Assembly: GCA_963850605.1 (NCBI GenBank)
Contig: CAWKLX010000005.1
Span: 310,001 to 374,000, forward strand
DNA length: 64,000 nucleotides
Source: BOG-908 sp963850605
GTDB taxonomy: Bacteria; Pseudomonadota; Alphaproteobacteria; Acetobacterales; Acetobacteraceae
Direction: 5' to 3'
Shown here: positions 46,321 to 55,445 of the stretch, piece by piece
Layout: each line of letters begins with the position of its first letter
Numbering within the stretch: position 1 is the first letter of the stretch
Position numbers and translations under genes: made by a program
Notes under the pieces: generated by a model
Databases searched by the model: none
What the model saw: only the letters and a program-made list of their open reading frames with translations
Told to the model about the DNA's origin: nothing

Positions 46321-47722
46321 CCTGCCGCCGTTGGCCTCGCTGGTCACGGCACACGGCGCGCATGAAGCCGCCGATTTCATTGCCGACGAGCACGGCCGCG
46401 CCAGCATACTCTCGCTTGCCCAGGCGGCGCCTGATCCTGCCGTGATCGCGCGCGTGCGGGACCGCACGGTGCTGCTGGCGATGCCAACGCAGATGGAGGC
46501 AGTGGCCGCTCTACTTCAGTTGGACGGTGTGGCACGGCGCATCATCCTGTGGCCTGACGAGCCACAGCAGCATCTGAGCGCAGTGGTCGAACGGGCCAAG
46601 GTAGATGTTTTGTTGACCGCTTGGCCTCCTTCTTTCGGTGCCGGACGCCCGGCTGACCTTTACGATGGCACACTGGGGAAAGCGGAGACGGGCGCGACGC
46701 TGGCGCCTGTCGGACGGGTAACGGAATGGGTGCTGTTCACGTCCGGCACGAGCGGTCGGCCGAGGATGATCGTGCACACGCTGGCAAGCCTGGCGGGCCA
46801 TTTGGTCAGACAAGGCCCCCGGGTGGCGCCGCGGCCGAACTGGTGCACCTTCTATGACGTGCGGCGCTATGGTGGGCTGCAAGTTCTGTTGCGCGCGCTG
46901 CTGGGCGGCGGCTCGCTCGTGCTGTCCAGCCCGGACGAGACACCCGGTGCGTTTCTGGCGCGCGCGGCGAAGGCAGGACCTACCCATGTGCTGGGCACGC
47001 CGTCTCATTGGCGGCGCGCGTTGATGACGGATCACTACCGACGCATCTCGCCATGCTACGTTCGCCTATCGGGCGAGGTCGCCGACCAGATGATACTCGA
47101 CAGGCTGCGCGCCGCGTATGATGGTGCCGAGATCGTGCATGCGTTTGCGTCGACGGAGGCGGGCCTCGCATTCGAAGTCACAGACGGTCGTGCGGGCTTT
47201 CCCGCGGAAGCGGTGTATCGGGCGTCCAACGGTGTAGCACTCGACGTAAGCGGCGGCCGACTGCGCGTACGCTCCGCGCGCACCGCTCTTGGGTGGATTG
47301 CCGACGGTATGGAGCCGGTTGCCGGCGCGGATGGCTTTGTCGACACCGGCGACGCCGTGGTGCTGCGGGGCGAGCGTTACCACTTTGCAGGCCGCGTGGA
47401 CGGCATGATCAACGTAGGTGGGCGCAAGGTGCATCCGGAGGAGGTAGAAGCCGTCATCAACCGCCACCCTGCGGTGCAGATATCGTTAGTGACAGCGCGG
47501 CACAACCCGATCACGGGCGCGGTCGTGGTGGCCGAGGTGGTCGGCAAGACCGGCGAGAACGCCGAGTACGAACAGCAGGGTGGGCTCGCTCACCGGTTGG
47601 CGCAGGATATTCAGGCATTCTGTCGTGCCAACTTGGAGCCTTTCAAGGTTCCCTGTCGGATCAAGATCGTGCGCAGCCTGGCGCTCTCGCGCTCCGGCAA
47701 GCTGGTGCGGACGCATGCGTAA
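46301..47722 (+). CDS. AMP-dependent ligase (ACP-loading adenylase)
   Basis: 473 residues from ATG 46301, which overlaps the ACP gene by 20 bases. ANL motifs are present: A3 LFTSGTSGRPRMIVH (about 144), A5 HAFASTEAGLAF, A7 GFVDTGDAV, A8 GRVDGMINVGGRKVHPEEVE (about 364) and catalytic lysine in SRSGKLVR (A10, about 465). The enzyme should activate a carboxylic acid with ATP and pass it to the neighbouring ACP Ser-pantetheine. The acid is unknown; the N-terminal subdomain is shortened compared with acyl-CoA synthetases. Confidence 0.87.
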   Translation: MSTPVSDLPPLASLVTAHGAHEAADFIADEHGRASILSLAQAAPDPAVIARVRDRTVLLAMPTQMEAVAALLQLDGVARRIILWPDEPQQHLSAVVERAKVDVLLTAWPPSFGAGRPADLYDGTLGKAETGATLAPVGRVTEWVLFTSGTSGRPRMIVHTLASLAGHLVRQGPRVAPRPNWCTFYDVRRYGGLQVLLRALLGGGSLVLSSPDETPGAFLARAAKAGPTHVLGTPSHWRRALMTDHYRRISPCYVRLSGEVADQMILDRLRAAYDGAEIVHAFASTEAGLAFEVTDGRAGFPAEAVYRASNGVALDVSGGRLRVRSARTALGWIADGMEPVAGADGFVDTGDAVVLRGERYHFAGRVDGMINVGGRKVHPEEVEAVINRHPAVQISLVTARHNPITGAVVVAEVVGKTGENAEYEQQGGLAHRLAQDIQAFCRANLEPFKVPCRIKIVRSLALSRSGKLVRTHA

Positions 47723-47975
47723 CATGGCGGTGACAGAGGATCCGGCGGGGTGGGATACGCGGCCGCGGCTTCACAGCGCATCGAAGCTCGCCCCAACAGG
47801 TGTCCTGCCGGTGCACCTGCCATTCGATGTGCATAATCTCCGGTCCGGTTCGTTGCGGCCATTCTTGGCAGGGACTCTGCATACCGTTGCGATGATTTCC
47901 GTTGACCGCCATGCCGACTGACCGGTGTCAACGGACGATGCGCGCCGGGCCGGCATACCCCCCAAGGCCTGACAC

Positions 47976-50192
47976 ATGACCATGGTGCAAGCACTGGCCA
48001 TGGAGAGCCTCCCCGACGAACACCCTCGCCCCGAGCGCAGGCAGGGAGGATGGTCGTTCGCACTGGGACGCGCGGCCAGGCTGAGCCCGCTGACTCTGTT
48101 CGCCATGCTTGCTGGTATCTGGCTGGGTGGGTTCGCGCTGCGGCACGTTCAGCCGCGTTTCACCAGCTCGGCGCTTGTGGTCATTGATCCCAAACGGCCG
48201 GGCTCCTTTGGTGCGGACACCGAATTTGCCAACGTCTATATCGATACCGCAAAAGTTGCCAGCGTTGAGACCGTAATGGTCTCATCAGGCTTGCTGCAAC
48301 GCGTCGTGGAATCATTGCATCTGGACGATGACCCGGCCTTCAGCGCGCAATCACACTCATTTCTCGAGACCCATGCACCGTTCCTCCTGCCCCGGCAGCA
48401 GGGCGTGCCGCCGGATGGCCGAGCTTTGCGCAAAGCGCGGGCGGTTGAAAGATTGCGCCTAATGATCACCACGGCGCGCGTGAGTGCCACCTACATCATC
48501 CGGCTTGACGTCACAACCGCCGATGCTGCGCTATCGCAGCGCCTGGCTCAGGCGGTAGCCGACGCCTACGTGAACGACCTGGCTGATACGAAACTGCAGG
48601 CTGCCCGCCGCGACTACGCATGGGTGTCCGATCAGGTGCGTGAGCAGCGCGAGGCACTGATTCGTAGCGAGGTGGATGTTGAAGCGATCCGCAAGCGTTA
48701 CGGCCTGATCGGCGCGGAGGGCAGCAACGACGGATCAATTGATCGGGATTATGTCAAGCAGGTCAATGAGGAACTTGCCAAGGCGGAGGGCGATCTCGCC
48801 GCTGCGGCGGCACGTTACGAGCAAATGCGCACCGGGGCGCCAAATCATGCACGGGGTGACGCGGTGCCCGACATTGCAGGTTCGCCGGCCGTAGAAGCCT
48901 TGCGCCTGCAACAGGCGGAGGCGGCACGCAAGCTTGCGGAATTGTCCTCACATTATGGCCCCGCTCATCCGGCGCGCAAGCAGGCCGAGCGAGAGTTGCA
49001 GACCCTTGAACGACAATTGAGCGCGGAGGTCGCACGCGCGGTCGCGAGTGTGGCGACCGATTACCGCACCGCGATGGCGCATCGTGACAACCTGGCCCGC
49101 AACGTAGCGAAGCTGATGGGCAGAATAAACGCGACATCAAGCGGCGAAGGTCGCGTAGAGCTGCGCGAAGCGACCCGCGTGGCCGAGGCCGACCGGATTG
49201 CGTACGAGGCGTCACTTACGCGGCTGCGGGACCTGGAGCAGCAGCAAACACGGCTGGATGTCGAAGCACGTATTCTCTCCGCCGCAGAGCTGCCCGAACA
49301 TCCCAGCTCGCCGAAGCCGGCAATTTTCCTGGGCGGTGGCGGCGCGCTCGGGCTGCTGCTGGGCACCGCGTGTGTGGGGCTGAGCTGCCTGCGAAGAAGC
49401 CGGGTCGCCGATGCAGCGTCGGCCGAACGCGATCTGCTTCTACCAGTACTTGCAATGATACCGAACCTACACAAACCGTGCGGCGCCGGTGGCGAGCGCG
49501 TGACGATCCCGGATTATCTGGCTGCGCGTCCCTTCTCCCCGTTCGCAGACAGCTTGCGCCTGCTCCGGTTGCGGCTGAAACATGCCTCCGCAGGCGAAAG
49601 CAAGATTGTTCAAGTTACCTCCTCGGTCTCTGGAGAGGGCAAATCCACCGTTGCCAGTTGCCTTGCCATTTCAGCCGCCAGCGCTGGCTTGCACACGATC
49701 CTCGTCGATTTGGACATGCACCAACCGACCTTGGGCAGGATCATGGCTCCTGGCCAATGCCAAGGCCAGGGGCAGGCGCAGGGTATCACCGACGTGCTCG
49801 CGGGCTCTGCCCGTGCTGAGGCTGTGGTGCGCACGCATCCTAGCCTCCCCATGAAGATATTCCACGCGGGCACGTTTCGATCACTGGATCCCAAATTGCT
49901 GGAGGGCAATTCATTGCGTGATCTAATCGACCTTTTCCGTCGCGAATGCGATCTTGTGATCATCGATACTCCTCCGGTTCTGGCGATCTCCGACCCATTG
50001 TTCATCTCCGACCTAGCCGACGCCGTGATTATGGTGGTTGCTTGGAATGCCACGCCGCAAAGCATGGTTGATAATGCTATCGCGGCGTTACGGTCAGCCA
50101 ATGCACCGGTGGCCGGCATTGTCCTGAACCGGGTGGAGCCGTCGGGGATGAACGGCTATTACGACCCGCATTACGGGTACGAAGCCGCGTAA
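47976..50192 (+). CDS. Polysaccharide co-polymerase/tyrosine autokinase, Wzc-like
   Basis: 738 residues. The Wzz domain starts after helix LTLFAMLAGIWLGGFAL; periplasmic coiled coils fill residues 170-430; a second helix is IFLGGGGALGLLLGTACVGL. The BY-kinase domain has Walker A SSVSGEGKST (about 550), Walker A' TILVDLDMHQPTL, Walker B DLVIIDTPP (about 664) and a short C-terminal Tyr cluster GYYDPHYGYEAA. It controls chain length and export with Wza through cycles of autophosphorylation. No partner phosphatase (Wzb) is seen in the window. Confidence 0.93.
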   Translation: MTMVQALAMESLPDEHPRPERRQGGWSFALGRAARLSPLTLFAMLAGIWLGGFALRHVQPRFTSSALVVIDPKRPGSFGADTEFANVYIDTAKVASVETVMVSSGLLQRVVESLHLDDDPAFSAQSHSFLETHAPFLLPRQQGVPPDGRALRKARAVERLRLMITTARVSATYIIRLDVTTADAALSQRLAQAVADAYVNDLADTKLQAARRDYAWVSDQVREQREALIRSEVDVEAIRKRYGLIGAEGSNDGSIDRDYVKQVNEELAKAEGDLAAAAARYEQMRTGAPNHARGDAVPDIAGSPAVEALRLQQAEAARKLAELSSHYGPAHPARKQAERELQTLERQLSAEVARAVASVATDYRTAMAHRDNLARNVAKLMGRINATSSGEGRVELREATRVAEADRIAYEASLTRLRDLEQQQTRLDVEARILSAAELPEHPSSPKPAIFLGGGGALGLLLGTACVGLSCLRRSRVADAASAERDLLLPVLAMIPNLHKPCGAGGERVTIPDYLAARPFSPFADSLRLLRLRLKHASAGESKIVQVTSSVSGEGKSTVASCLAISAASAGLHTILVDLDMHQPTLGRIMAPGQCQGQGQAQGITDVLAGSARAEAVVRTHPSLPMKIFHAGTFRSLDPKLLEGNSLRDLIDLFRRECDLVIIDTPPVLAISDPLFISDLADAVIMVVAWNATPQSMVDNAIAALRSANAPVAGIVLNRVEPSGMNGYYDPHYGYEAA

Positions 50193-50348
50193 TGCCGTGC
50201 TGCTCAATCACATCAATCACGATCATGCACAGGTCCATGTTGTTTGTGCAAGGCCGGGTCCATCGCCAAAAATATGCCGCGCGCAATTCTGGTCGGGAGT
50301 TCTGACACGCATTGACGATAGTAGGATCAGCGCTGGCTGCGCTCAAGG

Positions 50349-51530
50349 ATGACACCCATGACCAATGGACGTTTCGTCAGTCTGGACGCAGCTCGGGGCG
50401 TTGGCGCATTTGGCGTAGTGCTTTGGCATTGGTCGCACTTCTTCGATTACGGTGTGAAACCGGACGGCCACGCCATTTTCGGCGCGCCGTTCCACAGTCT
50501 GTTCCTTTTGTTCTACAGCTACGGCTGGATGGGTGTGGACTTCTTCTTCACGCTATCCGGTTTCATATTTTTTCACTTCTACTTCACCCCCATCTTTCAC
50601 CGCCGCATCACCGCCATCGAGTTCCTCAAACGTCGGCTTGCTCGGCTGTATCCGCTCTACGCACTGACCCTGCTTTCGGTGCTGGCGTTGCAGGCCGTTT
50701 ACGTGAAAACACACGGCAGCACCTTCGTCTACCGGCCGGGAAGCCTTCTCGAGCTGCTCGAAGCCGTCACTCTCACGTCCCACTGGTGGCCTAACCAGGA
50801 GTTTTTGTTTAATGGCCCGAGTTGGTCGATTTCAGTCGAATGCTTCCTCTACGCGGCGTTCTTCCTGTGTGCACGCTGTCTGGGGAGGGTTCGCGTGCAA
50901 ACCTTCCTAGGCCTCGCGGTGGTTGGTGTGGCGCTTGGAATTGTTCACTGGCCGATTGGACGGGGGCTGGTGTCGTTCTTCACCGGCGCACTTATCGGCA
51001 TCCTGTTGCGCGCCCTGACCCACTCCAACCGGCTGCAGCGCGCGCCGCGCCAAGTCCTGTTCGCGACCTTGATCGTTGGCGCCGTGCTGCTTCTTGGCAT
51101 GGCGGTGCTGTTGGTGCCGCCGGAGCGTCTTGGCTTTCCAGCATCTGGTCTTCCACACCTGGGCGAAGCACCGGCTGCGCATTTTGTCGTGCTTATGCTG
51201 TTCCCCTATATGGTCTTTCTAATAGCGCTGATCGAAACGCTCCGCCCGATGCGGAGTGGAGTGCTGCGGTTCCTTGGCGATTGCAGCTACTCGATTTACT
51301 TGCTGCACTTTCCCCTGCAACTCGTCACGGTGCTCTGCCTGGACCAGCTAGGCATTTCACGGGCTATCCTCAATCAACCAGCGATGTTCGTAGCCTGGTG
51401 CACCTTGTTGTTCGGCCTTGGCGCGCTCTCCTATTATGGGTATGAAAAACCTGTGCAGCGGCGGATCCGTGCGATTGGTTTGCGTCGGGGTGCTACCCCT
51501 TTGCCCGGCGTCACTGACGCCGTTACCTGA
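50349..51530 (+). CDS. Membrane O-acyltransferase, acyltransferase-3 family
   Basis: 393 residues with about ten helices. Marks of the family are FVSLDAARGVGAFGVVLWHW (catalytic His region), the Arg of LKRRLARLYPLYALTLL, WSISVECFLYAAFF and DCSYSIYLLHFPLQL. It transfers an acyl group, commonly acetyl, to a sugar hydroxyl at the membrane. In this locus it is the candidate acceptor-side enzyme for the acyl-ACP made by the two genes before wzc. Confidence 0.9.
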   Translation: MTPMTNGRFVSLDAARGVGAFGVVLWHWSHFFDYGVKPDGHAIFGAPFHSLFLLFYSYGWMGVDFFFTLSGFIFFHFYFTPIFHRRITAIEFLKRRLARLYPLYALTLLSVLALQAVYVKTHGSTFVYRPGSLLELLEAVTLTSHWWPNQEFLFNGPSWSISVECFLYAAFFLCARCLGRVRVQTFLGLAVVGVALGIVHWPIGRGLVSFFTGALIGILLRALTHSNRLQRAPRQVLFATLIVGAVLLLGMAVLLVPPERLGFPASGLPHLGEAPAAHFVVLMLFPYMVFLIALIETLRPMRSGVLRFLGDCSYSIYLLHFPLQLVTVLCLDQLGISRAILNQPAMFVAWCTLLFGLGALSYYGYEKPVQRRIRAIGLRRGATPLPGVTDAVT

Positions 51531-51551
51531 TTTACGTCGAAAGTACCTTTT

Positions 51552-52922
51552 GTGGCAAGACTGCTTGACTTGGCTGCCGCCTATACTGTGGTTCAGGCAA
51601 TGAGCGCGCTGGCCATCGTTGATCGCGTGCTCTATGGCGAGTGGGACAACAAGGGTGGCGACAAATTCACCCAGGTAACCAATTTCCTCTCCATCTTTAC
51701 GAGCGTGGTCCTGCTGTATGGCGGCCGCCGGCTCCGCGTAAAGCGGCTTGCACACTATCTTCCCTTCCTGCTCGTCGCTCTAATGCTCGTCTCGGCAAGC
51801 TGGTCGATGGATCCGGCAGTAACGCTACGCCGCGCCCTAAATTACGCTATTCTGGTGGCTGGTGCGCTCGGCATGGCGCACGCCGTGACCCCACTACGGA
51901 CAATGAAGATTACGGTTTGGGTCTGTGCGGTCGCCGCACTGATCTCGCTGGCCATTAGCAAGACCCCATACGGGTTGTTGTATAGTCCTGACACGGGGAA
52001 CACGGACTTCCGCGGGGTTTTCGGCTTGAAGAACATGCTTGGCGAGGGGATGGTTGCTGGTGTGCTCGGGGCCCTCTACTGCTTCGTCGCCGTGCCCCGT
52101 GGCAAGGCGAAGTATGCAATGCTGCTGGTGTTGTTCCTAGGTGTGATCGTCGCTGCGAAGTCGGCTACCTCGCTGTTGGTCAGCCTTTCCTATATTGTCG
52201 CCTTGATGGTGATGACGTTGCATGCCCGCGGCGGCGTAGCCCGGTTGATGGTCTATGGTGTCTTTGTTGGCGGGATGCTGTTGTTGGGTGTTGTGCTCGC
52301 CATGCCCGAAGTGCTGCTGCAGGCTCTCGGCAAGGATGCGACGCTCACCGGGCGAACCGATTTGTGGCCCTACGTCATAGCGCCCATCCTGACAAAACCG
52401 ATACTCGGCTGGGGTTTGAATGGTTTCTGGATGTTTTCCAATCCAGCGGCTATGCAGATTTCGGGCGCCCTCGGCTGGTTTGTTCCCGAGGCGCATAATG
52501 GTTTGCTGGAACTGCTTCTGTCGCTTGGCGTGGTCGGAACAGGTCTTGTCATTGCACAAATCATCCGTTGCTGCGTCCTTGCGGAACGCTGCATGCGTCG
52601 TGGCAACGTGTATCTAGGCCGCATCACCGTTGCGTTCATCATTGGTCTTCTGATCATGTCGGTCAGCGAGGCAATTCTGCTGACACCAAGCCAGATTCCG
52701 ACCTTGCAATTCTTCCTCTATGGCTTCATGTGCGAGACGAGCCTGCTCGCTGCCGGCCGGCCGCAAATACAAAGCAGATACGATGCGACCGGCCTGCGGC
52801 TGAGGCGTATGGAGCCTTACTCGCCTATTGCGAGATCAAGCCACGAGCGACTAGTCTTCAAATGCCGGCGGAGACAACCCGAAGCGAACGGACCATATGA
52901 ACAACCTGGCGCGGCTTCATGA
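51552..52922 (+). CDS. O-antigen ligase-like polymerase, Wzy
   Basis: 456 residues from a GTG, 21 bases after the acyltransferase stop. About eleven helices; the Wzy_C domain contains LTGRTDLWPYVIAP, LGWGLNGFWMF and VPEAHNGLLELLLSLGVVGT. It joins repeat units in the periplasm. The last 22 codons overlap the 3' end of the convergent wzx gene. Confidence 0.88.
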   Translation: MARLLDLAAAYTVVQAMSALAIVDRVLYGEWDNKGGDKFTQVTNFLSIFTSVVLLYGGRRLRVKRLAHYLPFLLVALMLVSASWSMDPAVTLRRALNYAILVAGALGMAHAVTPLRTMKITVWVCAVAALISLAISKTPYGLLYSPDTGNTDFRGVFGLKNMLGEGMVAGVLGALYCFVAVPRGKAKYAMLLVLFLGVIVAAKSATSLLVSLSYIVALMVMTLHARGGVARLMVYGVFVGGMLLLGVVLAMPEVLLQALGKDATLTGRTDLWPYVIAPILTKPILGWGLNGFWMFSNPAAMQISGALGWFVPEAHNGLLELLLSLGVVGTGLVIAQIIRCCVLAERCMRRGNVYLGRITVAFIIGLLIMSVSEAILLTPSQIPTLQFFLYGFMCETSLLAAGRPQIQSRYDATGLRLRRMEPYSPIARSSHERLVFKCRRRQPEANGPYEQPGAAS

Positions 52923-54309
52923 GCGCGAGAAGGCCGGCGTAGCAGAAGGCGCCCACGGTGACCTGAACGGTGAGCACCTTCCAAGGCCTATGCGGTTCAA
53001 GCCATTGGCCAAGCACTACTACGAATAGCCCCATCCCGCCGGCGGCGAGTAGAGGTGCTACTTGTGGGCCTAATATATCGCGCACTGTCAGTCCGCAGGT
53101 GCGTCGGATCACGATGACGGGCAGCGGGACAGTAGCCATTGCAAATGCCGCGATGGCGACACTCGTCGGCACCAAACCAAATGGCCCAGCGATCACCACC
53201 GCAATCAACCCACCGAGGCCCAGAGCCGTCGCAACCCAGACTTCAAAGTTCTGTAGGTTCATCGCATACATCAGCGCCGTCGAGCCGTAGAAGGTGACAT
53301 ACGGTACGCACGATAACAGGAGTAGCTGAGATGGCAGTATCGCTCCATACCAGCGCGGATCGAGCCACGCGCGAAACAGGCTTGGCGCCACTGCGGCCCC
53401 GCCAATGCAGGCTGGGAAGCTGATGACAGCCAGATGGATGAACATCTGCCGCACTGCACAGGGCAGCTGATCCGGCCTGTTCGCGAACCGACGAAGAGCC
53501 ACACGGGCAACGGTGGCCTTGGGTCCAATCGCCACCTGGTTGACGATCATGTTCAGCCGTGAGGCTAGGCTGAACAAACCTAGATCGGTTGGACCCATGT
53601 AGATCGCCAGAATCAGCCGAGGCAGCTGCCCCGATGCCCAGCCCATAAGCCGCGACACGATAATCGGCATTGCGATTACCCCGACTTCACGGAAGTGTCG
53701 GCGTGAAAAGCTGAGCCTGAATGGCATTGGTACGGCGATCCACAACACGAACACTGCGATCAATCGTTGCACGACGGCCTGCCATACCAGCGCCCAAACC
53801 CCAGCCCCAAGTAGGGCAAGCGTCAGGCCAACCAAGCCACCGGCAAACAGGCTCGCGATGGTTCGAAGAGTGGTCGACTGAAAGCGCATCTCGCGCTGCG
53901 CGGCTGCGAGCGGCGCGATCGAAAACGCCTGAATGAGCGGCAAGACTGACATCACCCGCATGATCGAGACGAGTTCTGCATTGCCCAGCATCCTCGCAAG
54001 CGGATTGGCGAACACGAACACCGCAACGCCAAACAATACGCACAGCAACGCTGATATCGACGTGATGCTGCTAAAATGCCGCTCCTCTATGTCGCGCACA
54101 GACAGAAGCGCTTCCGTTAGCGCATGGCCCGGAACACCCTCCCAGAATGCGATGAACACCATGACGGCGGCCACCAAGCCAAACGCGGACGGTCCCAGAA
54201 TTGGCGCCTGGATGGTAAAGAGGGCAAAGAAGAAGATCTCGGAGAATGCGCGTTCGGCGGTGACCCAGACAGTCGGTTGCAGGAGAGCCTGAACACGTCC
54301 TGAAATCAT
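52858..54309 (-). CDS. Polysaccharide flippase, Wzx-like
   Basis: 483 residues from ATG 54309 (MISGRVQALLQPT); earlier in-frame codons lack homology. The MATE/PST-like fold has twelve to fourteen helices, with conserved FFFALFTIQAPILGPSAFGL, MRVMSVLPLIQAFSIAPLAA and GPTDLGLFSLASRLNMIVNQ. It flips the lipid-linked repeat across the inner membrane. Its 3' end overlaps wzy by 65 bases. Confidence 0.88.
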   Translation of the reverse strand: MISGRVQALLQPTVWVTAERAFSEIFFFALFTIQAPILGPSAFGLVAAVMVFIAFWEGVPGHALTEALLSVRDIEERHFSSITSISALLCVLFGVAVFVFANPLARMLGNAELVSIMRVMSVLPLIQAFSIAPLAAAQREMRFQSTTLRTIASLFAGGLVGLTLALLGAGVWALVWQAVVQRLIAVFVLWIAVPMPFRLSFSRRHFREVGVIAMPIIVSRLMGWASGQLPRLILAIYMGPTDLGLFSLASRLNMIVNQVAIGPKATVARVALRRFANRPDQLPCAVRQMFIHLAVISFPACIGGAAVAPSLFRAWLDPRWYGAILPSQLLLLSCVPYVTFYGSTALMYAMNLQNFEVWVATALGLGGLIAVVIAGPFGLVPTSVAIAAFAMATVPLPVIVIRRTCGLTVRDILGPQVAPLLAAGGMGLFVVVLGQWLEPHRPWKVLTVQVTVGAFCYAGLLALMKPRQVVHMVRSLRVVSAGI

Positions 54310-54374
54310 TATAATAATTGATCGAAGATGTATTGAGAGCTGCGGTTCCCTCCCCTTGAAGGCGCTGGGATCGT

Positions 54375-55424
54375 TCACAGGTCTCGCAAGCTCCGGACGT
54401 GCAGCAACCCAATGAAATTGCCGATCGCAAGCTGTAGGTGCTTCATGCGAAGCGAAAATTTGGAAAAGGCCTGGATAGGGTCGTTGGCAAACTGCCAGTA
54501 GGCGTTGTGCACGCGTCCTGGCGGATGCCCGCGCAAGGCATCGACGATGTAGTTGCGTGCCCATGGCTTTCGACCCCACATCGCGTGCGGCATGACATCG
54601 CCCACCCAGGGAAACATACCCATCGACTCAAAGCCGAGTAGTGCCATTGGAGTTTGTGTCGCCATGATGGTCGCGTTCAACACATCCTGGTCCATGCGAT
54701 AGAATTCGATCTGGACCGACCCGTTCTTCATTTTATGCATGTCCACACCGTCTTGTTCCAGTTGCTCCATGAGCCGGGCCCAGACGCTGACGAATTCAAC
54801 GTAGTCGCGGTGAACTCCCACACAGCCTGCATTGACATAGCCGACGAAGCGTCGGCACTCGAAACCTTGCCGTGCAGCTAGCGACTGCCAGGCGCGGCGG
54901 TATACATGATCCGGGGACATGTTGCTGTCGGCCGCATCCAACGCCATTACAATGCCGCTGCGTGCCCACGTGGCGAATGTCTTCCAACCATGCTTAATAA
55001 CGATATCCGTGTCGAAATAGTAGACCAGTTCGGCCGCGGGATGGTGTTCGAGCAGCACGGCTTGGATAAACCCGGGCTTGCAGTTGGCGAGGTGCCAAGG
55101 TTTGGTTATCTCGAGAAGCCTTAGGCGCACGTCCGGGCTGACGACAAAGGTATTGCTGACCGGTTCATGCGCCAACGAGCCGAGCCAGCCCGGTGCGTCG
55201 CCCCGGTATCCGACGACCACTTCGCCCGCGAAGCCGGCGCGCACGAGTGAATTGACCAAGGCCGCGACACCGCAGAAATACTGGCCTTCGGCGAGCGTGC
55301 ACACGACGTGACCGGCCGTTGCTACGGCGGCCGCACGAGAATCACCCAATGTATCAAGCATCCGCGTGCGCTTTGTCGCAGCCAGTAAGAATGCTGGCGG
55401 GGTTTGCGGGGTCGTGCAGGGCAT
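54375..55424 (-). CDS. Putative glycosyltransferase, GT8-like
   Basis: 349 residues from ATG 55424 (a second ATG at 55361 is possible). VVCTLAEGQYFCGVAALVNS, the metal-binding ELVYYFDTDIVI, VGYVNAGCVGVHRDYVEF and NGSVQIEFYRMDQDVLNATI are arranged like GT8/nucleotide-diphospho-sugar transferases, with DTD as the DxD. The exact donor cannot be told. In one unit with the GT4 and wzx. Confidence 0.75.
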   Translation of the reverse strand: MPCTTPQTPPAFLLAATKRTRMLDTLGDSRAAAVATAGHVVCTLAEGQYFCGVAALVNSLVRAGFAGEVVVGYRGDAPGWLGSLAHEPVSNTFVVSPDVRLRLLEITKPWHLANCKPGFIQAVLLEHHPAAELVYYFDTDIVIKHGWKTFATWARSGIVMALDAADSNMSPDHVYRRAWQSLAARQGFECRRFVGYVNAGCVGVHRDYVEFVSVWARLMEQLEQDGVDMHKMKNGSVQIEFYRMDQDVLNATIMATQTPMALLGFESMGMFPWVGDVMPHAMWGRKPWARNYIVDALRGHPPGRVHNAYWQFANDPIQAFSKFSLRMKHLQLAIGNFIGLLHVRSLRDL

Positions 55425-55445
55425 GCTTATGGAGGCGTGGTTTGA

